In this document: positions 7,450 to 16,325 of the stretch, one piece after another
How the letters are laid out: each line of letters starts with the position of its first letter
How positions within the stretch are numbered: the stretch's first letter is position 1
Assembly: GCF_945952055.1 (NCBI RefSeq)
Contig: NZ_CAMFHB010000003.1
Span: 1 to 64,000 of the forward strand
Reading direction: 5' to 3'
From: an uncultured Alsobacter sp.
Lineage (GTDB): Bacteria; Pseudomonadota; Alphaproteobacteria; Rhizobiales; Beijerinckiaceae
DNA length: 64,000 bases
Notes under the pieces: model-generated
What the model saw: the letters and a program-made list of their open reading frames with translations, nothing else
The model's database searches: none
What the model was told of the DNA's origin: nothing
Made by a program: the position numbers and the translations under genes

Positions 7450-8819
7450 GCGGCGTCGACCGGGCGCTGGCGGACGCCGGCGACTGGCTTCTGCGGCACC
7501 AGCAGGCGATCCGCTGGCTGCAGGGCGGCGTCATCGCGGCCTACGGCATCCTCCTCGTGCTTCCGGCGGCGATGCCGCTGCCCGGACGCAGCGCGCATGT
7601 GTGGACCAATCTCGTCCTGTTCGCGCAGTTTGCCTTCTGGGGCGTCTGGTGGCCCTTCGTGCTCCTCAGCATGGTCCTGGTCGGCCGGCTCTGGTGCGGA
7701 ATCCTGTGCCCGGAGGGCGCTCTCAGCGAGTGGACGAGCGGCCTGGGCCGCGGCCTCGCGGTGCCGCGCTGGATCCGCTGGAAGGGCTGGCCGTTCCTCG
7801 CGTTCGCCTGCACGACGATCTACGGGCAGATGGTGAGTGTCTATCAGTATGCGTTGCCAGCCCTCGTGGTGCTCGGTGGTTCGACGGTCGCAGCCATCGC
7901 CATGGGTCTCGTGTTCGGTCGCGGCAAGAGGGTCTGGTGCCGCTATCTCTGCCCGGTGAACGGCGTCTTCACGCTGCTGTCGAAGCTGGCTCCGGTCCAC
8001 TTCCGGGTCGATCCCGCATCGTGGTCGGCCTGGCCTCGCGCGGCCGGGCCGCAGCCCTCCGTGAACTGCGCGCCGCTCGTGGCCATCAAGACGATGAAGG
8101 GCGCCGGAGCCTGCCACATGTGCGGGCGCTGCAGCGGCTACAAGGGTGCCATCGTCCTGGCCCGACGCTCGCCGATGCACGAGATCGTGCACGTCGCCGG
8201 GTCGGAGACGCGACCGTGGGAAACGGTGCTCATCGTCGTCGGGCTGATGGGGATCGCCGCGGGGGCATTCCACTGGGCCTCGAGCCCCGTCTACGTGACG
8301 GTGAAGCAGGCGCTGGCGGAAGGGCTGGTCGCCGCCGACTGGATGTGGCCGCTCGAAGCGACGCTGCCGTGGTGGCTGCTCACCAACGTGCCGGACCAGA
8401 ACGACGTCATGACCGTGCTGGACGGCGCGGTGCTGGTCGGCTTTATCCTCGGCATGGCCGCCCTCGTGGCCGCCGGCACGCTGGGCGCGCTGGCCTTTGC
8501 GGTGCGCTGCCTCGGCCCGTGGTCCTGGGCTCGATTCCACCATCTGGCGCAGGCGCTCATCCCCATGGCCGGCGCAGGCGTCTTCCTGGGCCTTTCGGCC
8601 CTGACCGTGACGATGCTGCGCGCGGAAGGCTTCGACCTCGCCTTCGTGGGTCCGCTGCGCGCCACGCTCCTCGGCGCCGCGGCCGCATGGTCGGCGACGT
8701 TCGCCTGGCGTATCGCAGGCTTGGGGGCGGTGCCCGCGACCCGACGCCTGTCGGCCATGGCCGCGATGGCCGGCGCGATCGGGATCGGAGCCGCGAGCTG
8801 GGCCACGCTCTTCTGGTGA
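7446..8819 (+). CDS. ftrD: Membrane 4Fe-4S redox protein FtrD, NapH-like
   Basis: The 457-residue polytopic membrane protein has Cys motifs WCGILCPEG (C84, C88), WCRYLCPVN (C165, C169) and CHMCGRC (C223, C226, C229), as in NapH/CcoG-type ferredoxin-like proteins. In Ftr systems it is proposed to accept the electron released when iron is oxidised during transport. The GTG start at 7446 is inferred from the 4-base overlap with ftrC; the longer upstream frame only shadows ftrC. It is the last gene of the operon, followed by a convergent aldolase gene. Confidence 0.88.
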   Translation: MSGVDRALADAGDWLLRHQQAIRWLQGGVIAAYGILLVLPAAMPLPGRSAHVWTNLVLFAQFAFWGVWWPFVLLSMVLVGRLWCGILCPEGALSEWTSGLGRGLAVPRWIRWKGWPFLAFACTTIYGQMVSVYQYALPALVVLGGSTVAAIAMGLVFGRGKRVWCRYLCPVNGVFTLLSKLAPVHFRVDPASWSAWPRAAGPQPSVNCAPLVAIKTMKGAGACHMCGRCSGYKGAIVLARRSPMHEIVHVAGSETRPWETVLIVVGLMGIAAGAFHWASSPVYVTVKQALAEGLVAADWMWPLEATLPWWLLTNVPDQNDVMTVLDGAVLVGFILGMAALVAAGTLGALAFAVRCLGPWSWARFHHLAQALIPMAGAGVFLGLSALTVTMLRAEGFDLAFVGPLRATLLGAAAAWSATFAWRIAGLGAVPATRRLSAMAAMAGAIGIGAASWATLFW

Positions 8820-8840
8820 GGGCGGCGAACCCGGCCGCGC

Positions 8841-9605
8841 TCAGCCCTTGAGGCGGCCGACGAGGGCCCGGGCCGCGTTGCGGATGAGGACGGCGTCGGT
8901 GGCGTAGCTGACGAAGTCTATGCCTTCGGCGAGCCGGCGGCGGAACTCGTCCTCGTTGGCCGTGAGGTATCCGGTGGGCTTGCCCATGCGCTTGAGGCGG
9001 CGGAACCCGTCGTCGATCGCCGCCTGCACGTCGGGGTGCTGCGGATTGCCGAGGTGCCCCATGGAGGCGGCGAGGTCCGAGGGGCCGATGAAGATCGCGT
9101 CGACGCCCTCGACCCCGGCGATCTCCTCGATCCGTGACAGGGCCCCGGTGCTCTCGATCTGCAGGATGAGGCAGAGCTCGCGCTGCGCGGCAGCGAAGTA
9201 GTCGGAGGTCAGGCCGTATTTCGCGGCCCGCGAGGAGCCCGACACGCCGCGCACGCCGGCCGGCGGGAAGGTGATCCGCGACACGGCCTCGCGCGCTTCC
9301 TCGGCGGTCTCGACATAGGGAATGAGGAGTGTCTGCGCGCCCTGGTCGAGAAGGCGCTTGATCGTCACGGCGTCGTTCCAGGCCGGCCGCACCAGGGCCG
9401 CCACGCCGGGCGTGGTGATGGCGCGCAGGTGCGCGGTCACGTCCGGCACCTCGACGGGCGAATGCTCGGTGTCGATCAGGATCCAGTCGAAGCCGCAGCC
9501 CGCGAGCAGCTCGGTGAGGTCCGGCGAGCCCAGCGTCGCAAAGCAGCCGATCTGCTGCTGCTTGCCGAGCCTCGCCTTGAACAGGTTCACGGGGTGCGTG
9601 TTCAT
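8841..9605 (-). CDS. HpcH/HpaI family aldolase
   Basis: The 254-residue class II aldolase of the HpcH/HpaI group cleaves 2-keto-4-hydroxy acids to pyruvate plus an aldehyde, or releases glyoxylate-type products. Family signatures are GFDWILIDTEHSPVEV (metal and base residues), LLIPYVETAEEA, and the C-terminal IFIGPSDLAASMG. ATG 9605 is preceded by AAGGAC. No other catabolic gene adjoins it, so the natural substrate is open. It is convergent with ftrD. Confidence 0.88.
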   Translation of the reverse strand: MNTHPVNLFKARLGKQQQIGCFATLGSPDLTELLAGCGFDWILIDTEHSPVEVPDVTAHLRAITTPGVAALVRPAWNDAVTIKRLLDQGAQTLLIPYVETAEEAREAVSRITFPPAGVRGVSGSSRAAKYGLTSDYFAAAQRELCLILQIESTGALSRIEEIAGVEGVDAIFIGPSDLAASMGHLGNPQHPDVQAAIDDGFRRLKRMGKPTGYLTANEDEFRRRLAEGIDFVSYATDAVLIRNAARALVGRLKG

Positions 9606-9868
9606 GGCGTCCTTCAAGATGTGTGGTGCCTGCGAGCGCGATGGGACCGTGCTCGTCCGCCGACGACTGGCCGAGCCCGGCGTTCGTGTCAATCTCCGGG
9701 AACTCGGTCTCGAACTGGACGGGTTGCGATCAACCCCTCTGCGATCGTTCAAATCCTTTCGAATGTCCAAACCCTTCGGTCATCTTTCGTTTGCCTCGAT
9801 CCTTAGGTTCGGATTCAGCCGCATCGGGAATCCTAGTGCTCAACGACAGCCCAACCGGAGACGAGGAC

Positions 9869-10261
9869 ATGACCGAGGCCCTTCGCACCATCGCCGCCGA
9901 GATCGAGACCCGCGGCCGCATCTGCTTCGCCGACGTGCGTCGCCTCGAGCGCGACATCCTTCCCGACGGCATCGCCAGCCGCGAGCAGGCCGAGACGCTG
10001 ATCGCCCTGGACCGCGTCGCCGGGCGCGCCGATCGCTCCTGGTCCGAGTGGTTCGTGGCCGTGATGGTCGACTTCGTCGTGTGGTCCGAGCGGCCCACGG
10101 GCGTCGTCAACGAAGAGGCGGCCCGCTGGCTGTCGGACGCGCTCGACGTTCCGACCCCGACGCGCAATGCCCGCCGGCTGGTCAATGCCATCGTCGCCGA
10201 GGCCGAGCGCGTGCACGAGAGCCTCGTCGAGACGCAGGACGAGGTGGCGCTCGCCGCCTGA
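9869..10261 (+). CDS. Hypothetical protein, 130 residues
   Basis: The gene encodes a soluble, mainly helical acidic protein with no signal peptide or recognisable domain. A distinctive central stretch reads LIALDRVAGRADRSWSEWF, followed by VDFVVWSERPTG. The start is ATG 9869, with a GGAG-like site in the preceding CCGGAGACGAGG. The 260 bp upstream, shared with the divergent aldolase, are AT-richer and could hold promoters for both. The function is unknown. Confidence 0.75.
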   Translation: MTEALRTIAAEIETRGRICFADVRRLERDILPDGIASREQAETLIALDRVAGRADRSWSEWFVAVMVDFVVWSERPTGVVNEEAARWLSDALDVPTPTRNARRLVNAIVAEAERVHESLVETQDEVALAA

Positions 10262-10349
10262 GGTCGCCGGGCCTCCTGCCTGGCGCCTCTTGGCTGCCAC
10301 CTTGCTTTCCCGCGGTGCCCCGGGAATGCTCGGGCCGCAGGAGGCACCC

Positions 10350-10808
10350 ATGACCGGCCACGTCGACCCGACGCGCGAGACCTTCGCCCAGTTCAGGGCG
10401 AACGACCGACCCGGTCCCATCCACATGCTGAACCTGGTGCGCTTTCGCGACCGGGCCGACTATCCGGACGGGCGTGTCGCCAGCGGTGCCGAGGCCTATG
10501 CCGCCTATGGCCGCGAGAGCTTCCCCGTCTTCTCGAGGCTCGGCGGCCGCATCGTCTGGCGGGGCGGTTTCGAGCTCATGCTCATCGGTCCCGGCGAGGA
10601 ACGCTGGGACGAATGCTTCATCGCCGAATATCCGTCCGTCGCCGCCTTCGTGGAGATGCTCCGCGATCCGGCCTATCGCGAAGCGGTCAAGCACCGCCAG
10701 GCCGCCGTGCTCGACTCCAGGCTCGTGCGCCTGGAACCCCGGGCGGCCGGCGAGGGCTTCGGAGGTCCGCCCGATCCCGTCAGGCCGCCAGCGGCCCCGA
10801 CCGCCTGA
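10350..10808 (+). CDS. DUF1330-family protein
   Basis: The 152-residue product has a ferredoxin-like alpha/beta barrel of the DUF1330 type. Typical stretches are PIHMLNLVRFRDRADYPDG, AYGRESFPVFSRLGGRIVWRG and YPSVAAFVEMLRDPAYREAVKHR. Family members are small cytoplasmic dimers without established activity. GCAGGAGG stands eight bases before the ATG. Its 3' end overlaps the convergent membrane gene by 29 bp. Confidence 0.88.
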   Translation: MTGHVDPTRETFAQFRANDRPGPIHMLNLVRFRDRADYPDGRVASGAEAYAAYGRESFPVFSRLGGRIVWRGGFELMLIGPGEERWDECFIAEYPSVAAFVEMLRDPAYREAVKHRQAAVLDSRLVRLEPRAAGEGFGGPPDPVRPPAAPTA

Positions 10809-11250
10809 TGCCGGCCCGGTCGCCGTAGTCGGGCGGCGGGCCCCGGCGGTTCTCCGCCTCCAGTTCGGCCGCGCAGTAGAGGTCCAGGGCCGTCGCCCCG
10901 AGCACCGCGCCGAGCGCGACCATCGCGCCGGCGCGGCGCGCATTGCCGGGCCCCAGCTGCGACGCCAGGGCCGCGATGTCGAGCACGTCGCCGGCGATGC
11001 GGGCCTTCACCCATGGCGTCGGGTCGCGCGCCGCCAGGATGCCGATCCCGGCGGCCACCTCGCGGGCGCCGAAGGTGGCCACCACCCCGCCGCGGCGCGC
11101 GCCGAGGCTGCGGGCGACGGTTCCCGGCGCGGCCAGTTCGACCGCTCCCAGCGCCAGGGAGAACCAACCGAGCGCGCGGGCCAGGTTCAGGGTGCCGCGG
11201 GCGTGGTGAATGTCGCGGGAGGGGTGCTCCCGCCGCGGAGTGCGTTGCAT
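10780..11250 (-). CDS. Small membrane protein, DUF4267/cyclase-dehydrase-associated type
   Basis: The 156-residue product has about four hydrophobic segments: ALGWFSLALGAVELAAPG, VVATFGAREVAAGIGILAA, DVLDIAALASQLG and GAMVALGAVLGATALDLY. The ARALGWFSLALGAVELAAP opening is common in proteins linked to polyketide cyclase/dehydrase genes. GAGGAGGATGAG lies before the ATG. Ten bases separate it from the upstream alcohol dehydrogenase, so the two are co-transcribed; such pairs often recur with stress-related dehydrogenases. The biochemical role is unknown. Confidence 0.75.
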   Translation of the reverse strand: MQRTPRREHPSRDIHHARGTLNLARALGWFSLALGAVELAAPGTVARSLGARRGGVVATFGAREVAAGIGILAARDPTPWVKARIAGDVLDIAALASQLGPGNARRAGAMVALGAVLGATALDLYCAAELEAENRRGPPPDYGDRAGIRRSGPLAA

Positions 11251-11260
11251 CTCATCCTCC

Positions 11261-12430
11261 TCAGGGCTTGAGCACGACCTTGACGCAACCGTCCAGCTTG
11301 TCGCGGAAGGTCTTGTACATGTCCGGCCCCTCTTCGAGCCCGACCGTGTGCGTGATGACGAAGGAGGGGTCGATCTCGCCCGACTGGATCCTGCGCGTGA
11401 GATCGTCCGTCCAGCGGTTCACATGGGTCTGGCCGGTGCGGATGGTGAGGCCCTTGTTCATCGCCATCCCGAACGGCACCTTGTCGAGGACGCCGCCATA
11501 GACGCCGGGCACCGAGAGGATGCCCGCGGGCCGGCAGACATACATCATCTCGCGCAGCACGTGGGGCCGGTCCGTCTCGAGCATGACGGCCTGCTTGGCC
11601 TTGTCGTAGAGCGAATCCAACGTCGCCGTGGCGTGCGCCTCGAGCCCCACGGCGTCGATGCACTTCTCCGGGCCCTTGCCGTGGGTGATCTCGTTGAGCC
11701 GCTCGACGACGCTCTCGTCCTCGAAGTTGATGGTGATGGCGCCCGCCGCTTTCGCCATGGACAAGCGCTCGGGCAGCCTGTCGATCGCGATCACCTGCTT
11801 GGCGCCCAGCAGGATGGCGCTGCGGATGGTCATCTGGCCCACGGGACCGCAGCCCCATACCGCCACCGTGTCGGTGGGCTCGATGTCGCATTGGGCAGCC
11901 GCCTGCCAGCCCGTCGGCAGGATGTCGGACAGGAACAGCACCTGCTCGTCGGTGAGCCCCTCCGGCACCTTGATGTGGGTGGTGTCGGCGAAGGGGACGC
12001 GCAGGTACTCCGCCTGACCGCCGGGATAGCCGCCGGTCAGGTGGGTGTAGCCGAAGAGCCCCGCGGTGCTGTGCCCGAAGGCCTTGTCGGCCAGGTCCTT
12101 GTTGCGGTTGGTGCGCTCGCAGACCGAGTAGTTGCCGCGCCGGCACTGGTCGCACTGGCCGCAGAAGATGGTGAAGGGGATCACCACGCGCTCGCCGACC
12201 CGCAGGTTGGTGACGTCGGCGCCGGTCTCGATCACCTCGCCCATGGTCTCGTGGCCCATGATGTCGCCCGACTGCATGCCGGGCATGTAGCCGTCGTAGA
12301 GGTGGAGGTCGGAGCCGCAGATGGCGCAACTCGTGACCTTGATGATCACGTCGCCCGGATCCTCGATACGCGGATCGGGAACGGTGTCGCAGCGAATGTC
12401 GTGGGTGCCGTGCCAGCACAAGGCTCTCAT
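11261..12430 (-). CDS. Zinc-dependent alcohol dehydrogenase, MDR family
   Basis: This 389-residue medium-chain dehydrogenase resembles the glutathione-independent formaldehyde dehydrogenase group. The catalytic zinc ligands are Cys38 and His60-Glu61. The structural zinc site is Cys90, Cys93, Cys96 and Cys104. The nucleotide fold carries [17 protein letters not shown]. It oxidises or reduces an alcohol/aldehyde with NAD(H); the substrate is not fixed by sequence. It forms a two-gene unit with the downstream membrane protein. Confidence 0.9.
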   Translation of the reverse strand: MRALCWHGTHDIRCDTVPDPRIEDPGDVIIKVTSCAICGSDLHLYDGYMPGMQSGDIMGHETMGEVIETGADVTNLRVGERVVIPFTIFCGQCDQCRRGNYSVCERTNRNKDLADKAFGHSTAGLFGYTHLTGGYPGGQAEYLRVPFADTTHIKVPEGLTDEQVLFLSDILPTGWQAAAQCDIEPTDTVAVWGCGPVGQMTIRSAILLGAKQVIAIDRLPERLSMAKAAGAITINFEDESVVERLNEITHGKGPEKCIDAVGLEAHATATLDSLYDKAKQAVMLETDRPHVLREMMYVCRPAGILSVPGVYGGVLDKVPFGMAMNKGLTIRTGQTHVNRWTDDLTRRIQSGEIDPSFVITHTVGLEEGPDMYKTFRDKLDGCVKVVLKP

Positions 12431-12530
12431 CGGGGGGCTCCGCGTCTCGAGGAACGGCAGCGCCCGTCCGGCGCCGCCTCGTCGGCGTGCCGCCCAATGT
12501 CCTGCGATGATGATTGTTCCGGCGGCGCGG

Positions 12531-13709
12531 TCAGGTCCGGCGTGGCGTTCCGGCGCCGGCGATCCAGGTCTCCACCACCTCGAAGGCCGAGGTGAAGGCG
12601 ACGAGGTCGGCCCGGTAGCCCGGGGCGATCCGGCCGCGCTCCCCGTCGAGGCCCAGGAACCGCGCGGGGGTCGTCGAGGCCATGATCAGGGCGTCGCGCA
12701 GCGGTGCGCCCATCATGGTGACGGCGTTGCGCACGGCCTCGATCATGCCGAGATGGGCACCGGCGAGCGTGCCGGCCTCGTCGGTCAGCCGCCCGTCGAC
12801 GAGGCGGATGGTGCGGCCGTTCAGCTGGAACGTGTCGGACGTCGCGCCGATCGACGACATGGCATCGGACACCAGCATCAGGCCCGACCTGCCCTTCGCC
12901 TTGTAGGCGACCGACAGCGCCACGGGATCCACGTGCAGCCCGTCGCAGATGATGCCGGCGGTGAGGCGATCGTCGGCCAGCGTCGCGCCGACCACGCCCG
13001 GTGCCCGCGACACCAGTTGCGACATGGCGTTGTAGAGATGGGTGACGCCCGTGGCGCCCGCCGCGACGGCGCGCGCCACGGTGTGCACGTCGGCATCGCT
13101 GTGGCCGATGGACACGCGCAGGCCCGCCGCCACCAGGGCCGCGACGTCCTCGGGCGCGACGCACTCGGGCGCGAGCGTCACCTGCGACCGGCCATGGGCT
13201 CCGAAGGCCGCCAGGCGGGCGCGGTCTTCCGCCGACATGGGCCTGATGTGGGACGGCGGGTGGATCCCCTTGCGGGCCAGGCTGATGTGGGGGCCTTCCA
13301 GATGGAAGCCCAGGACACCGGCGACGGCCCGCGCGTCCGTCGCCGCGGCGAGCAGGGCGGCCATCTTGTCGGCGCCGTCCGTGATCAGCGTCGGCAGCAT
13401 GCCGGTGGTGCCGTGGCGCCGGTGAGCCTCGACCATGCGGCGCACGGCGAAGGCCGTCGGCACGTCGTTGAGCAGCACGCCGCCGCCGCCGTTCACCTGG
13501 ACGTCGATGAAGCCCGGCGCGAGGAGGCAGTCCGCCGGCAGCCGGACGACCGGGGTCGACGAATCCCCCGTGGGACCGCTCATCGAGGCGATATAGCCGT
13601 CCTCCACGAGCAGCCGCGTCGGACCGCGCATGCGGTCTCCGTCGAACAGGCGGGGACAGTCGATGCTGAAGCGCCGGAGCGCCTGGTCGGGATCACCCGG
13701 CGTCGTCAT
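12531..13709 (-). CDS. nagA: N-acetylglucosamine-6-phosphate deacetylase
   Basis: The 392-residue amidohydrolase removes acetate from GlcNAc-6-phosphate in amino-sugar and murein recycling. The metal-binding Glu lies in [10 protein letters not shown]. Two His follow, in VSIGHSDAD and in THLYNAMS, and the late catalytic Asp is in [10 protein letters not shown]. No nagB or transporter is adjacent, so the gene acts with partners elsewhere. An orphan plus-strand terminator lies just upstream of its start. Confidence 0.9.
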   Translation of the reverse strand: MTTPGDPDQALRRFSIDCPRLFDGDRMRGPTRLLVEDGYIASMSGPTGDSSTPVVRLPADCLLAPGFIDVQVNGGGGVLLNDVPTAFAVRRMVEAHRRHGTTGMLPTLITDGADKMAALLAAATDARAVAGVLGFHLEGPHISLARKGIHPPSHIRPMSAEDRARLAAFGAHGRSQVTLAPECVAPEDVAALVAAGLRVSIGHSDADVHTVARAVAAGATGVTHLYNAMSQLVSRAPGVVGATLADDRLTAGIICDGLHVDPVALSVAYKAKGRSGLMLVSDAMSSIGATSDTFQLNGRTIRLVDGRLTDEAGTLAGAHLGMIEAVRNAVTMMGAPLRDALIMASTTPARFLGLDGERGRIAPGYRADLVAFTSAFEVVETWIAGAGTPRRT

Positions 13710-13759
13710 GAAAGGTCCGGAGGTCGAAAAAGCGGGTCGGCCCGCACAGTGGCAGCGCC

Positions 13760-13790
13760 GCCTGGGCGTTGCAACCCAGGCCGTTTTTCC
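13760..13790 (+). terminator. Orphan plus-strand intrinsic terminator
   Basis: GCCTGGG (13760-13766) and CCCAGGC (13775-13781) form a hairpin followed by CGTTTTTCC, a classic terminator on the plus strand. No plus-strand gene precedes it. Upstream are only the antisense of nagA's 5' end and about 50 bp of spacer. It may end an antisense or small RNA. Confidence 0.6.
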
Positions 13791-13793
13791 GCG

Positions 13794-14006
13794 TTAGTGG
13801 ATGCGCTCGCCCAGGCCCGCCTGCATCAGGCCGCTCCGGCTGCCGGTGGTCACACGGAAATCCTCGACGGTGGCGCCGTCGCGCAGGAGATCGAGGACCG
13901 CATCCTCGCTGACCTCGTCGCTCTCGTCCCAGACGAAGGTGATCGTCCCGAGGTCTGCAATCTGCTCGAGCCGCTTCACGCGGGCTCTCAGGATTCTCAC
14001 GCCCAT
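13794..14006 (-). CDS. Small hypothetical protein, 70 residues
   Basis: The short acidic protein opens with a basic helix (MGVRILRARVKRLEQI), continues with TITFVWDESDEVSEDAVLDLL and ends in GLGERIH. There is no membrane segment or known domain. Base composition and the absence of rare-looking residues suit a real gene. The ATG at 14006 is the only Met at the start of the plausible region; the longer frame upstream is antisense to its neighbour. The function is unknown. Confidence 0.55.
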   Translation of the reverse strand: MGVRILRARVKRLEQIADLGTITFVWDESDEVSEDAVLDLLRDGATVEDFRVTTGSRSGLMQAGLGERIH

Positions 14007-14315
14007 CAGTCCAAACCCACCCGACCTCGCCCGACGCGCGCAACCTAGCCGAGGCAACCTGACGCGATCCTGACGGGGGGCACCATGCCCCGCGCGGCCC
14101 CGGAATGGGCGGCGCGGGAGGGGTAGCCCCGGCGGCGAAAAGGGAGGAGAGGGCCGTCGAAGAGCGGCCTGCGGGACCGCGTGTGGCCCTGTCCCGCCAT
14201 GGCGGAGCCATCGCTTCGCCACGGCCCGGAAACAGGCTGAAACACTTCGGACATCGCCATGCAACGTCGCGGCGATAGCGTGCCGTCCATCGCCTCCCAC
14301 GATGGACGTCCGGCC
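14007..14315. other. Intergenic region without a recognised gene
   Basis: About 310 bp between divergent small genes. It is GC-rich with several short inverted repeats, such as CCATCG/CGATGG near 14288-14306. I see no tRNA, terminator or clear promoter. An in-frame ATG at 14259 could extend the rightward gene, but the translation between it and 14316 does not look structured. Confidence 0.5.
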
Positions 14316-14990
14316 ATGCGCATCCTGATCCTTCCCGATCCCTCCCGCCCCGACCGTGGCGCCGTGCTGGGCTCTCTCGCGGTCGGACTGCGGCGTCTCG
14401 ACCAGGAGGTCCACGTGCTGGACCTCGGCCGCGCGGCGGTGTCCGCCCGCACCGTCGCGGGGCTCGCGCTCACCGCCGTCACGCGCGGTGCCGTGACGGT
14501 CGATGCCTTCGCGACCGAGCCACCCCGCGTGGACGGCCTCGGCGGGTTCGTGTCGCTGGCCCGGACCTTCGCCTTGCCGCGCCTGCGCCTCGATGCGCGC
14601 GGCTACGACTTCGTCATCGCCCCGGCCGATCTTCCGGTGTCGATCCTGCCGCGTCGTGGCCAGAGGGCCATCCTGCTCGCCGGCGAGATCGCCCCGCTGC
14701 CGCGCCTGCCCGCGGAGCGTTGGGCGAAGGCGCTCGGCCCGCACCACGAGCTGGTGTTCCCCACGCGCCCCGAATGGCACCGGGCTCTGGCGGAGGCCCC
14801 GCGCATCGCGGGCTGCGCCACGCGCATCGTCGCCCACGGTGATACCGCGGCCGGCTGGAGCGAGGATCCCGTCGTCCATTTCGCGCGCCGGGTGATCGGC
14901 TTCACGCTGTCGCCATCGCAGCCCGCGCCGCGGTTGCCCGCCGCGCATCACGTCACCGTCAGCCGCGACGCCACGCTGATCGCCGCCTGA
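14316..14990 (+). CDS. Hypothetical protein, possible Rossmann-like N-terminus
   Basis: The 224-residue protein starts MRILILPDPSRPDRGAVLGS, a strand-turn-helix opening like those of glycosyltransferases and other nucleotide-binding folds. Next come further strand-like runs (VHVLDLGRA, YDFVIAPADLPVSILP, RAILLAGEIAPLP). No catalytic motif is recognisable. The start was placed at ATG 14316 because the fold begins there. It is convergent with the XRE regulator and has no informative neighbour. Confidence 0.6.
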   Translation: MRILILPDPSRPDRGAVLGSLAVGLRRLDQEVHVLDLGRAAVSARTVAGLALTAVTRGAVTVDAFATEPPRVDGLGGFVSLARTFALPRLRLDARGYDFVIAPADLPVSILPRRGQRAILLAGEIAPLPRLPAERWAKALGPHHELVFPTRPEWHRALAEAPRIAGCATRIVAHGDTAAGWSEDPVVHFARRVIGFTLSPSQPAPRLPAAHHVTVSRDATLIAA

Positions 14991-14996
14991 CAGGTC

Positions 14997-15803
14997 CTAC
15001 GGCGTGAGGGCCCGCAGCCGGTCGAGCGTGACGTCGTCCGCCGGAAAGAACAGCTCGAGCGCCAGCTCGGACACTGTGACGTCCACGGGCGTTCCGAACA
15101 CGGTCACGGTGGTGATGAAGGAGAGCTCTCCCGCCGGCGTGCGCAGCCGCAGGGTGGCCGCGACGTCGCCGAAGTGCGGCACGGCATCGGGATCGGGCGA
15201 GCGCGGCGCCGGAAGCGCCGCGAGCTCGGCGCGCAACGCCTCCAGCTCCGGGTCACCGGTGACCTCCACCTGGACGCGCAGGCGTTCCAGCACGTGGTGC
15301 CGCCAGCCGGCGAGATTGATGATGGCGCCGGCCAGCCCGTCCGGATGCAGCGCCAGGCGCAGCACGTTGACGGGCGGCTCCAGGAGTGCCGGATCCTTGA
15401 CCAGCGCCAGGAGGCGGCCGACCCCGGCATTGGCCTCCACGAGGTGCCAATGGCGGTCGACCGCCAGCGCGGGGCAGGGCTCGTGGCCCTTCAGGATGCT
15501 GGTGATGGCCTGCCGCGCCGCCTTCAGGGCCGGCTCGCCGATGGGGCGCTCGGGATAGACCGGGGCGAAACCCGCGGCGACGACCATGGCGTTGCGTTCG
15601 CGCAAGGGCACGCCGAGGCGGTCGGCCAGGCGCAGGATCATGTCGCGGCTCGGCGTCGCGCGCCCGCTTTCGATGAAGCTGAGGTGGCGCTGGCTGATGC
15701 CGGCGTCGAGTGCGAAGTGGAGTTGCGACAGGCGCCGGCGGGTGCGCCAGTCGCGCAGGTGCTGGCCGACGGTCCGGGAGGGGCGAGCGAGGGTCTGGGT
15801 CAT
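14997..15803 (-). CDS. XRE-family regulator with MmyB-like ligand domain
   Basis: The 268-residue protein has an N-terminal helix-turn-helix at about residues 12-66 (LRDWRTRRRLSQLHFALDAG, then ISQRHLSFIESGRATPSRDM). The C-terminal domain of about 190 residues belongs to the MmyB-like PAS-type ligand-binding class (ALAVDRHWHLVEANAGVGRLL, then NVLRLALHPDGL). Such regulators commonly repress an adjacent divergent gene. Here the divergent neighbour is a small membrane protein, and a good inverted repeat lies between them. The ligand is unknown; fatty-acid-type ligands are known in the family. Confidence 0.88.
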   Translation of the reverse strand: MTQTLARPSRTVGQHLRDWRTRRRLSQLHFALDAGISQRHLSFIESGRATPSRDMILRLADRLGVPLRERNAMVVAAGFAPVYPERPIGEPALKAARQAITSILKGHEPCPALAVDRHWHLVEANAGVGRLLALVKDPALLEPPVNVLRLALHPDGLAGAIINLAGWRHHVLERLRVQVEVTGDPELEALRAELAALPAPRSPDPDAVPHFGDVAATLRLRTPAGELSFITTVTVFGTPVDVTVSELALELFFPADDVTLDRLRALTP

Positions 15804-15837
15804 GGCCCGACAGTGCCCCACGCCGCGCCGCGATCCA

Positions 15838-15854
15838 ATGACCTGCGAGGTAAT
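15838..15854. promoter_or_regulatory. Inverted repeat, candidate XRE operator
   Basis: ATGACCT and AGGTAAT flank GCG; six of seven arm positions are complementary. The site lies 35 bp upstream of the XRE gene and 50 bp upstream of the divergent membrane gene, the usual place for a shared operator. Confidence 0.45.
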
Positions 15855-15904
15855 CGACCCGCCGCGCCGGATCGCCATCATCGGCATCGTCCTGACAACG
15901 GGAG

Positions 15905-16324
15905 ATGACCATGACCACGACCCTCGTTCCCAGCCGCCTCCTGCGCCTCGCGCTTCTGGTCGACGCCGCGGGGAGCGGTGCGACGGGCCTGCTGTTCGCC
16001 CTCGGTTACGGCCCGCTCGCCGGACTGACCGGCCTGCCCCGCATGCTGCTGCTCGCCTGCGGCGTCTTCTTCGTCGCCTACGCGGCCTTCGTCTTCTGGC
16101 TCGGCCGGCACGAGCGCCCGCTCGCCGCGCTCGTGAAGCTCGTCGTCGCCGGCAACCTCGTCTGGGGGCTCGACAGCCTGCTGGCGCTTTGGATCGGCTG
16201 GCTCTCGCCCACGGGCCTCGGCATGGCGCTCGTCGTGGCGCAGGCGGCCTTCGTGCTGGTGATCGCGGCCGTGCAGGGGGCAGGCCTGCGGCAGTCGTCG
16301 CCGGCGCGGCTGGCCGCGGCGTGA
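15905..16324 (+). CDS. Small four-helix membrane protein
   Basis: The 139-residue product has four hydrophobic segments (LALLVDAAGSGATGLLFALG, MLLLACGVFFVAYAAFVFWL, LVVAGNLVWGLDSLLALWIG and GMALVVAQAAFVLVIAAVQG). It looks like the small integral membrane proteins often paired with regulators, but has no assigned function. Two ATG codons stand two codons apart at the start, after GGGAGATG. It is divergent from the MmyB-type regulator and is its likely target. One base separates its stop from the convergent GH127 stop. Confidence 0.75.
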   Translation: MTMTTTLVPSRLLRLALLVDAAGSGATGLLFALGYGPLAGLTGLPRMLLLACGVFFVAYAAFVFWLGRHERPLAALVKLVVAGNLVWGLDSLLALWIGWLSPTGLGMALVVAQAAFVLVIAAVQGAGLRQSSPARLAAA

Positions 16325-16325
16325 C

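Noticed and set aside
9698..9730. EcfG general-stress promoter (GGAAC ... GGTT)
   Set aside because: The second box does not match CGTT and the spacing is 18, so it is probably chance.
14259..14315. Earlier ATG start of the Rossmann-like hypothetical gene
   Set aside because: The 19 extra residues show no structural pattern and the fold begins at MRILIL; kept only as an alternative.
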